This document shows positions 5,770-11,756 of a DNA stretch of 12,608 bases, in pieces. How positions within the stretch are numbered: position 1 is the stretch's first letter; each line of letters starts with the position of its first letter. Source of the DNA: Archaeoglobaceae archaeon. Its GTDB lineage: Archaea > Halobacteriota > Archaeoglobi > Archaeoglobales > Archaeoglobaceae. The DNA lies in contig JANXDJ010000011.1 of the NCBI GenBank assembly GCA_025059545.1, positions 15,134 to 27,741 of the forward strand, given 5' to 3'. The position numbers and the translations under genes were made by a program. The notes under the pieces are model-generated. The model did not search any database. It saw nothing but the letters and a program-made list of their open reading frames with translations, and was not told the origin of the DNA.

Positions 5770-7202
5770 CCAGATTGCAATTTTATTCTTTCACCCAATA
5801 CACATTCTCCAAATCTAACGCCCCCAAGAGGATTCTTGGGATTGCCAAGAGCGTTCATGCATCTCGCCATAACCGCAGCACCTCTTGCCAAGCCATCATC
5901 AACAAAAACAATGTTTTTCTCAGGCTTTTTGAATAAACCGAGATCTTTAATCTCTTCAAGAAAAAGCCAGGGCTTCTTACCTGTAATTCCCGCCCTTCCC
6001 GTAACTCCGATTGCCATGTTTTCAATAAAAAAGCCTTCTTTATGCACAACTTCGAGAGCTCTTCTGAAAACCTTTGCCATTACAACGTCGAGAGTCGCAA
6101 GAAGTAGCTTTAGATCCTTTATTTCAGCTCCGATTTTTTCAACTTCTTCAAATTTGCTCCCATTTTCTCCAACATCGCATCCTATAAGCAGAATGCCAGC
6201 TTCTTCTGCAGCTTTGGCATTTACAGGAATTTTTCCAAATCTTTTGCAATTCGGAGCCAATTTTTCGACTCTAATGTGTTTATGAATTTCTTCCGCAAAC
6301 TCAATTGCTTCTTCAGTGATGCTATAATCACCACTAAACTTTAGATCGATTGCTGAAGCTTCTTTTTGCTTAAGAAAACCCTTGGTTACAGTATCAGCTA
6401 TCGCTCCGCCAAGTCCACAAAAGTTTCCGATCGTTCTTCCATATGGCAAATCGTCGTTCGTGATTCTACCCTTAAAAGTAGTCCCAAAGTCCATTGAAAT
6501 GCACGGATTTCTGAAATCCACATCAGTCCACTTAGCTCCTTCCTTAATTCCAGCTGTAGATAATTCACCTTCCATCTCGTTTGCAACAATCTCCGCCCCA
6601 GTAGAACCTCTTGGTGGCAAAACGCCTGCTACTGAACCATCGAAGAACACTCTATCGAGTAGGCTAAACTTTCTAGTCTTTTCGGGCAGATGGTCCTTAG
6701 TGACCGCAGGAACCATTTTACTGGGTGGAACACCAGCTAATAGTGTCCCGTCTGCCAAAGCTTGAATAAAGGTGCCTATATCACTTGGATTTTCAAAATG
6801 AGCCACGACTCCAGTTGAACGGACTACAAAGTCTATTTCAGAAACTGTTATTCCCGCCCCATTGCATGATTCCCTTACACATTCGCTTACGATCTCCGCA
6901 ACCGATTGCCTTGTCAATGGAACTCCAAAGATCGTCTCACCAAAGATCGTTTCACCAATTCTCGGCTTTCTAACATTTCGAGTGAGCTTCACAACTTTGT
7001 TAACAAGAAATGTTTTTCCAATTGTAAGATCTGTTGCTGTGAGAATGCACTTAGTCGTCGTATTTCCAACTTCAACGGAAGCGACGATGAATAGAGTTAT
7101 CCCGCCCGCTTCCATCGAGGCTCCATTCGATTTTTTATGAAGTGAAATGTATTCGCTCCTTGCAATTCGGGGTTTGGAAGATAAGAGAGATAATCTAACC
7201 AT
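5754..7202 (-). CDS. mmp14: Methanogenesis marker protein 14 (ASKHA-like fold)
   Basis: A 482-residue protein of the methanogenesis marker 14 family. Motifs suggest an actin/sugar-kinase (ASKHA) nucleotide-binding fold: SVEVGNTTTKCILTA (42-56) as a phosphate-1 loop, CISMDFGTTFKGRI (234-247) as phosphate-2, and AIGVTGRAGITG (397-408) with VFVDDGLARGAAVMA (422-436) as the adenosine-side elements. Such folds commonly couple ATP to reactivating a redox or corrinoid enzyme, by analogy with RamA and hydantoinase-type activators, so a role in reactivating a methanogenesis enzyme is a fair hypothesis. The ATG at 7202 overlaps the end of the NifB-like gene by eight bases (ATGGTTAG). No Shine-Dalgarno site is visible, so translation probably depends on coupling. 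A 15-bp direct tandem repeat encodes GETIF twice at residues 83-92. It is the last gene of the long minus-strand run and ends 16 bases inside atwA. Confidence 0.9.
   Translation of the reverse strand: MVRLSLLSSKPRIARSEYISLHKKSNGASMEAGGITLFIVASVEVGNTTTKCILTATDLTIGKTFLVNKVVKLTRNVRKPRIGETIFGETIFGVPLTRQSVAEIVSECVRESCNGAGITVSEIDFVVRSTGVVAHFENPSDIGTFIQALADGTLLAGVPPSKMVPAVTKDHLPEKTRKFSLLDRVFFDGSVAGVLPPRGSTGAEIVANEMEGELSTAGIKEGAKWTDVDFRNPCISMDFGTTFKGRITNDDLPYGRTIGNFCGLGGAIADTVTKGFLKQKEASAIDLKFSGDYSITEEAIEFAEEIHKHIRVEKLAPNCKRFGKIPVNAKAAEEAGILLIGCDVGENGSKFEEVEKIGAEIKDLKLLLATLDVVMAKVFRRALEVVHKEGFFIENMAIGVTGRAGITGKKPWLFLEEIKDLGLFKKPEKNIVFVDDGLARGAAVMARCMNALGNPKNPLGGVRFGECVLGERIKLQSGYFTS
6925..6954. repeat. 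Tandem 15-bp repeat inside mmp14
   Basis: Two adjacent 15-base units, CCAAAGATCGTCTCA and CCAAAGATCGTTTCA, differ at one base and keep the frame. They encode the consecutive pentapeptides GETIF-GETIF in the marker 14 protein. The family may naturally carry two similar short strands here, so this could be convergent rather than a recent duplication. Confidence 0.7.
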
Positions 7203-8061
7203 GGAAATATGTGCTACTCACAGCCCTTTCCTTCCCCGGAATCCCACAAGCGTCCGCTCTGCATTGCCTACAAAGTCTGAAAACTCTCAAATGCTTTGAA
7301 GCTATTTCTCTCGCCTTTTCAAGCTCTTCGCAGGTTGGCTTTTTCCAATTCCTAAAGCTGTGAAGTGGGATCAAGGGAATTATGTTCATGATAAAAGCCC
7401 CTCTCTTCTTCGCCTCGATCGCAATTTTCTCTATTTCTACATCATTTAATCCTGGAATAAGGACAAAGTTTACCTTAACAGCCATTCCTGCTTCTGCAGA
7501 CGCTTTTAAGCCTTCAAGCTGTTTCTCGATCAAAAGCTTCGCCCCTTCAACACCGCTAAGCCTTTTGCCATTGTATTCAACCCATTCGTAGATCTTTGCT
7601 CCTATTTCTGGATCGAGAGCGTTGATCGTAACTGTAACTGTTTTAACATTCAATCTCTTCAGTTCCTCAATTTTATCCGCCAAAAGAAGTCCATTGGTTG
7701 CTATACAGAGAATTAGCTCTGGATATTTCTCGTGGACGAGCTTAAGAGTTTTGAAAGATTCCTCATTCGCGAGAACCTCCCCAGGACCTGCAATTCCTAC
7801 CACTTTTAATGGGTAATTCTTCCTCGCTTCTTCAACCCTTTTCAAAGCTTCTTCAGCATTCACTATGCAAGCAGAAACCCCGGGGCGGTATTCACATTTG
7901 TCAATTTTCCTCGTGCAATAACCACATTGGATGTTGCATCTTGGAGCAACGGGTAAATGAATTCTGGCAAACTTGAAATGCGCTTCATCGCTATAACATG
8001 GATGAGCAGAGGTTAGATGAGCAAACTTGCTCCCTACTTTTTCCCATGTTTCGTCTTTCAT
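7195..8061 (-). CDS. nifB: NifB-like radical SAM protein (nitrogenase-type FeS cluster biosynthesis family)
   Basis: A 288-residue radical SAM protein matching the NifB family core. Numbered from ATG 8061: HPC with Cys22, HLPVAPRCNIQCGYC with the CX3CX2C SAM-cluster cysteines Cys42, Cys46 and Cys49, RPGVSACI, GIAGPGE (about 89-95), and a C-terminal CRQCRADACG with Cys264 and Cys267. The HPC and CRQC cysteines are those NifB uses to hold the additional clusters that it fuses and carbide-inserts into the [8Fe-9S-C] precursor. The length fits the short NifB form without the NifX domain. No nifH, nifD or nifK is in view, and many methanogens keep nifB homologues without nitrogen fixation. ATG 8061 has GGAGAG nine bases upstream; an in-frame TTG at 8070 would add three residues but lacks a spaced site. 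The gene lies between DUF169 and mmp14, pointing to cluster supply for MCR-related proteins. Confidence 0.87.
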   Translation of the reverse strand: MKDETWEKVGSKFAHLTSAHPCYSDEAHFKFARIHLPVAPRCNIQCGYCTRKIDKCEYRPGVSACIVNAEEALKRVEEARKNYPLKVVGIAGPGEVLANEESFKTLKLVHEKYPELILCIATNGLLLADKIEELKRLNVKTVTVTINALDPEIGAKIYEWVEYNGKRLSGVEGAKLLIEKQLEGLKASAEAGMAVKVNFVLIPGLNDVEIEKIAIEAKKRGAFIMNIIPLIPLHSFRNWKKPTCEELEKAREIASKHLRVFRLCRQCRADACGIPGKERAVSSTYFHG

Positions 8062-8066
8062 CTCTA

Positions 8067-8801
8067 TCAACTCTCCTTAGCCTTAAGTGCTTTATATGCC
8101 TTTTTATCTCTTGCTGTTGGAATTGCATTTTGCGAATAGTGCTTCACGAATTCCACAATTTCCCCAAAGAACTTAAATGGAAATCCGAGCAAAGCTTCGT
8201 CTTCACCGATATCTGTTGACATTCTACAGCCAAAACAGCCAAAGCTAAGATTTATTTTTTGCCTTTTGAATGGAATTGCAGTGCAATCTAAGCATGTTGC
8301 TCTCATTACTGCGGTGTTTAATTCAACTCTTTCCCCTTTTATTGAATTAACGTATGCAAGCATGATCCACATGAGCTTTTCAGGCTGGTCTTCAACGATC
8401 ACGACATCTGGCTCCATTATCGCGGTTTCAAGCGGGAAAAGGTAAAGATCCTCTACTTCTCCCGGAGCAAAATTCTCAACATCTCCATAGATCTTGGCTC
8501 CAACAACAGGATCCTTCGAGATCCCAATCTTTAAAGAATGTTCTCCAGTTCTAAAACCTTCTGGTAAAGGTTTAAATCCGAAAATGCTTGCAGATGGAGC
8601 ACAACCAATTTCTTCTCTTCCTAAGATCACATGCTCTCCTTTTCTGGCTTGCATTAAGGCTTGACAGTAGCGAAAGCCTTTGAGCCTTTTTGCCTCAACT
8701 TCAAGCCTTTTTGGAGAAATTTTAACTCCAACAGGATAACTTCTGAGTCCCAAAATCTCTCTAAGCTCCTTTGCTTTTTTTCTTAGTTCCGAGATCTCCA
8801 T
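8067..8801 (-). CDS. DUF169 family Cys-rich protein
   Basis: A 244-residue protein of the DUF169 family, whose function is not established. Recognisable elements are the N-terminal GLRSYPVGVKI (18-28), FRYCQALMQARKGEHVILGR (43-62) with Cys46, EIGCAPSASIFGF (64-76) with Cys67, LFPLETAIMEPDVVIVEDQP (121-140) and MRATCLDCTAIPF (166-178). Cysteines pair as CLDC (170, 173) and CFGC (189, 192), so a metal or Fe-S site using Cys46/67 and these pairs is plausible. No signal peptide or membrane segment is present. A GGTGGT ribosome site precedes ATG 8801. It follows the HdrD-like gene by 26 bases, and its stop sits five bases before the ATG of the NifB-like gene (and overlaps the alternative TTG), so translation of the two is probably coupled. 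Context suggests a part in iron-sulfur or redox support of MCR or Mtr. Confidence 0.85.
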   Translation of the reverse strand: MEISELRKKAKELREILGLRSYPVGVKISPKRLEVEAKRLKGFRYCQALMQARKGEHVILGREEIGCAPSASIFGFKPLPEGFRTGEHSLKIGISKDPVVGAKIYGDVENFAPGEVEDLYLFPLETAIMEPDVVIVEDQPEKLMWIMLAYVNSIKGERVELNTAVMRATCLDCTAIPFKRQKINLSFGCFGCRMSTDIGEDEALLGFPFKFFGEIVEFVKHYSQNAIPTARDKKAYKALKAKES

Positions 8802-8832
8802 TCAAACCACCAAAAAATTAAATAAAATTAAC
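8802..8832 (-). promoter_or_regulatory. AT-rich junction before DUF169: ribosome site plus possible internal promoter
   Basis: Read on the minus strand, the HdrD-like stop is followed by TTTTATTTAATTTTTT and then GGTGGT (8805-8810) ahead of ATG 8801. The AT-rich run could be a weak TATA element or a U-tract that reduces readthrough. It is the only non-coding break between glcD and mmp14. Confidence 0.35.
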
Positions 8833-9994
8833 CACAGCGAATGTCTTCGCCTTTATATTCTCCTTTGACTGCGAGATTGTTCACCAACTCCACGAGATCA
8901 ACGACCTTTATCTGAATCCCCTGCTCCTCAGCCATCTGCTTAAGGTGATACTTGCAGAATGGACAACATGAAATTAGAAATTCCGCTCCAGTTTCCTTTG
9001 CTTCCTGAATCCTGTTCTTGCCTATGGCGCCAGCAAGATCCTTAAACTGCGATTTTACTCCTCCACCAGAACCACAGCAGAATGATTCTTCTCTGCTCCT
9101 TTCCATTTCCACAAGTTCAGCACCGATTACCTTTATCACTTCTCTTGGCTCCTCGTAAACCTTCGTATGTCTTCCAAGATGGCACGGATCGTGATATGTC
9201 ACCTTAGCAGTTAACTTCTGTGGTGCAATCTTGCCCTCCTTTATTAGCTTGTTCACGAGCTGAGAGGTGTGCATGACTTCAAAGTTCCAATCTAATCCAA
9301 GCTCTTTTGCAATCTTCGGATAGTCTATGAGTATCGTTCTATAACAGCCAGCACAACTTGAAACAATTGTCTTCACACCTCTCTTCTTCCACTCCTCGTA
9401 GTTCTTTCTGAACAATCCATAAGCTACATCTTTCTGCCCCGTCCTAAGGAATGGGGATCCACAGCAGTATTCGTCTTTTCCAGCATAGGCAAATTTGACT
9501 CCTGCTTTGTTTAGCAAATCAACTGTATTCTTTGCAAGCTCTGTAGCTCTAAAGCTTGCTGTGCATCCTGCGAAATACATTATGTCCGCCTTATCTTCGT
9601 ATTTATATCCTTTAATCCACTCCTCTCTTTTCTCCTTTGGCTCTCCATAGGGGTTGTCTGTCTTCAGTGCAAGCTCTCTAAGCTTCTTGTGCACCGCAAG
9701 TGGTGCCAAGCCTTCTTTAACGAACTCTCCCCTTGCCTCCTCCCAAAGATCTACAAGCTTCAATGCGGTCTGGCACTGCTCTTCACAAGCTCCGCAGGTT
9801 GTGCACTTGTAGAAGTCCTCAACGAGTTGTGGCTCAAGTTTGATCTTCTTCTTGAGCAGACCCTTTAGCATGTAAACTCTCCCTCTCGGAGAAACGCTCT
9901 CCCATTTGATCGACTGAAACGCTGGACATACTCTGCAGTAGAAGCATTGAGCACATGCATAGATCATATCATCTAACTCTTTTTCGAGTTTCAT
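8828..9994 (-). CDS. hdrD: HdrD-like iron-sulfur protein with two CCG domains
   Basis: A 388-residue soluble protein. The N-terminus has two ferredoxin-like motifs: Cys14, 17, 20, 23 (CAQCFYCRVCP, with only two residues before the fourth Cys) and Cys64, 67, 70, 74 (CTTCGACEEQC). Two CCG domains follow, both with the full CX31-39CCX35-36CX2C pattern: Cys144, 177/178, 214, 217 and Cys271, 306/307, 344, 347. In HdrB this pattern binds noncubane [4Fe-4S] clusters that reduce the CoM-S-S-CoB heterodisulfide. The layout matches HdrD and the related GlcF/LldE-type subunits; completeness of both CCG motifs favours HdrD-like thiol/disulfide chemistry. The gene overlaps the upstream GlcD-like flavoprotein by four bases (ATGA), has GGTGAT before its ATG, and almost certainly encodes its partner. 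No membrane cytochrome HdrE gene is nearby. Confidence 0.85.
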   Translation of the reverse strand: MKLEKELDDMIYACAQCFYCRVCPAFQSIKWESVSPRGRVYMLKGLLKKKIKLEPQLVEDFYKCTTCGACEEQCQTALKLVDLWEEARGEFVKEGLAPLAVHKKLRELALKTDNPYGEPKEKREEWIKGYKYEDKADIMYFAGCTASFRATELAKNTVDLLNKAGVKFAYAGKDEYCCGSPFLRTGQKDVAYGLFRKNYEEWKKRGVKTIVSSCAGCYRTILIDYPKIAKELGLDWNFEVMHTSQLVNKLIKEGKIAPQKLTAKVTYHDPCHLGRHTKVYEEPREVIKVIGAELVEMERSREESFCCGSGGGVKSQFKDLAGAIGKNRIQEAKETGAEFLISCCPFCKYHLKQMAEEQGIQIKVVDLVELVNNLAVKGEYKGEDIRCG

Positions 9995-11286
9995 GGTATC
10001 ACCTTCTGAGCAATTTTCATCATCATAGCCATTGCTCCTTTTGGCAAAACTTTTCCTGGATTTAGCTGATTTTTCGGATCGACGGTTCGTTTAAATCTCA
10101 TGATCTCCTTAAGATCGTCTCCAAGTAGGAGCTTTGCTTCTGAACTTAGATAAAAACCTGTGGAATAAGGAATGCCCCGCATTCTCTTCGCCATCTTCAA
10201 AGCTCTAACGCTGTTTAACCAAGTCATGGTATATCCGAGAAACTTTCTTTCGTCAGAGGGGATGAAACTCAAAACCGCTCCTCTTCTACCTTTAGAATAC
10301 CAGATCTCGCTTCCATGTTGCTTCTTTATCATCCGGTTCAGCCTATTCAGATAAGCCGGAATTGATTCCGCTGGCAAGACGTTTTCAGCAGCGACTAAGC
10401 CTGGTCCAAGTCTTTTAACTCTCATCGGGTAAAATCTCTTCTCCCAGATCTCCTCTCCTAAGCTTTCATCTCCTTCTAGTTTTTCAGTGGTTGCTACCAT
10501 TAGAACATCTTTTTCTGGCATTTCTGTTCCGAAAGCTTCATTTTTCAGCTTCACGTATCCAGCGTCGAGGAAAAGTCCAGCGTAATGATCGCCAGCGAAA
10601 ACGATCTTATTTGCCTCTTTCGCAGAAACGTGGAATCCATAGTATTTCATGTCCTCGATCTCTTTCACCTTTATCCATGCCTTTGTTATAAGCCCAGTTA
10701 TGCCTTCCATTCCGATGTAATACTTCAGATCTTTTCCTTCTACCTCTTTTGCCCCATTAAAATCAACAACTCTTAGTTTTTCAACATTATCCGCAATTCC
10801 ACCATATTTGAGGCTTCCAACACCATAGCCATTCTGAGAGATCCAACCAGCAACAGTCGAAGAGGGAGCACTTGTAGGATATACTCTGAGAGTGAGGTTT
10901 TTCTTGTTCAGTTTCTTCTCGAGATCCCACCAAATCACTCCTGGAGAACATTCAACTATTTGTTTCTCCTCATCAATCACAAAATCGTCCATTCTCGTGA
11001 AATCGACCATGATTGTCTTTCTTTTGGAAAAACTTAGCAAAGCTATGTCTTTCACAGGCAAAACTCCACCATAGCCAGAAGTTCCAGCCCCTCTTGGAAC
11101 TACTGTCGCTCCTTCCTTTTCAGCAATCCTCAAAACCTCAATTACTTCTTTTTCGTTTCTTGGCTGATAGATGACATCAACTTGTTTTAAAAGCAAATTG
11201 ATCATAGGAGCGCTGGAAATGTCTCTGCTATACAAATATCTTTGCAAAGCCCATTCAGATTTCGGAATTTCTTTAACTTCTTCCAT
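9991..11286 (-). CDS. glcD: FAD-linked oxidoreductase, GlcD/D-lactate dehydrogenase-like (VAO/PCMH family)
   Basis: A 431-residue flavoprotein. The FAD-binding domain shows PRGAGTSGYGG (64-74), SPGVIWWDLEKKL (about 114-126) and SSTVAGWISQNGYGVGSLKY (142-161) followed by GGIADNVEKLRVVD. The C-terminal hallmark DPKNQLNPGK (403-412) is present. The His-x-Gly-Asp-Gly-Asn-x-His segment that binds metal and substrate in typical 2-hydroxyacid dehydrogenases is absent; the region instead has GIPYSTGFYL (371-380). Lactate or glycolate is therefore doubtful as substrate, and the symbol denotes family only. Electrons would pass from FAD to the HdrD-like protein, whose gene overlaps this one by four bases. 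GGGGTGAT precedes ATG 11286. Separated by 42 bases from cfbA upstream, it is probably part of the mtrH-mmp14 run. Confidence 0.85.
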   Translation of the reverse strand: MEEVKEIPKSEWALQRYLYSRDISSAPMINLLLKQVDVIYQPRNEKEVIEVLRIAEKEGATVVPRGAGTSGYGGVLPVKDIALLSFSKRKTIMVDFTRMDDFVIDEEKQIVECSPGVIWWDLEKKLNKKNLTLRVYPTSAPSSTVAGWISQNGYGVGSLKYGGIADNVEKLRVVDFNGAKEVEGKDLKYYIGMEGITGLITKAWIKVKEIEDMKYYGFHVSAKEANKIVFAGDHYAGLFLDAGYVKLKNEAFGTEMPEKDVLMVATTEKLEGDESLGEEIWEKRFYPMRVKRLGPGLVAAENVLPAESIPAYLNRLNRMIKKQHGSEIWYSKGRRGAVLSFIPSDERKFLGYTMTWLNSVRALKMAKRMRGIPYSTGFYLSSEAKLLLGDDLKEIMRFKRTVDPKNQLNPGKVLPKGAMAMMMKIAQKVIP

Positions 11287-11328
11287 ATCATCACCCCTTA
11301 AAAAACAAAGGTTGTAAAAAAGATAACC
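11287..11328 (-). terminator. T-rich gap between cfbA and glcD (possible partial terminator)
   Basis: On the minus strand this 42-base gap has two T-runs, TCTTTTTTAC and TTTGTTTTTTAAGG, then the GGGGTGAT ribosome site. Archaeal RNA polymerase ends at U-rich tracts without needing a hairpin, so partial termination after cfbA is possible. The second run could also serve as a weak promoter element. It is the longest break in the minus-strand run. Confidence 0.35.
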
Positions 11329-11745
11329 CTATCGGGAAAATTCCTCCGAATTCTCAACCGCTTCTTTCCCCCTTTCAATGAGAATTTCCGCAATTCGATC
11401 GTCGTAGCCAATTGTTCTGGCGTAATTTATTCTCACTTTAACTCCTTGGAACTCTAATATTCCCTCTCGTTGTCCATTCTCAATCCCAAGTTCTTTTGGT
11501 ATGTCTTCGGTTGTATGAACACCATCAGAAAGAAATACAGGGATAGCTATGACTCTTCTATAGCCTCTACTAACGATATCGGTCATAGCTTCCCTTATCG
11601 TTGGTCTGTTTACGTTCATGAAAGCATAGAACACGTCTGCAAAAATTTTTTTATTTCTTATAGTCTCTGCAAGTCTCTCGATGATCCTTTTCTGAACTTC
11701 AAGCTTGCTTCCATGCCCAATTAGCAGAGCCACCGTGTCTTTCAT
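11329..11745 (-). CDS. cfbA: Sirohydrochlorin metal chelatase, CfbA/CbiX-S type
   Basis: A 138-residue protein with the length of archaeal short CbiX/CfbA enzymes, which act as homodimers. They insert nickel into sirohydrochlorin for coenzyme F430 or cobalt for cobamides. The two metal-binding histidines are present: His11 in LLIGHGSK and His77 in LSDGVHTTEDIPKELG (72-87). AFMNVNRPTIREAM (41-54) matches the family's middle segment. The start has AAGGTG five bases upstream, overlapping the TAA stop of mtrH. Co-expression with MtrH, part of a corrinoid methyltransferase, suits a cobalt role, while the MCR activation genes downstream suit nickel; the sequence does not decide and one enzyme may do both. 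Confidence 0.9.
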   Translation of the reverse strand: MKDTVALLIGHGSKLEVQKRIIERLAETIRNKKIFADVFYAFMNVNRPTIREAMTDIVSRGYRRVIAIPVFLSDGVHTTEDIPKELGIENGQREGILEFQGVKVRINYARTIGYDDRIAEILIERGKEAVENSEEFSR

Positions 11746-11750
11746 TTCCG

Positions 11751-11756
11751 CACCTT
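11751..11756 (-). promoter_or_regulatory. Shine-Dalgarno site of cfbA, overlapping the mtrH stop
   Basis: AAGGTG on the minus strand includes two bases of the mtrH TAA stop and lies five bases before ATG 11745, indicating coupled translation of mtrH and the chelatase. Confidence 0.65.

Noticed and set aside
5836..6285. Open frames antisense to mmp14 (149 codons, and another at 6382-6765)
   Set aside because: Low-complexity Ser/Phe/Pro-rich products with no domain features; the opposite strand encodes recognised marker 14 motifs.
7195..8061. Marker protein 10 (the radical SAM arginine methylase of MCR)
   Set aside because: The HPC, CX3CX2C and CRQC patterns and the short length match NifB; the larger marker 10 architecture is not present.
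8068..8070. TTG start for the NifB-like gene
   Set aside because: GGAGAG directly abuts the TTG, leaving no spacer, whereas it is nine bases from ATG 8061.
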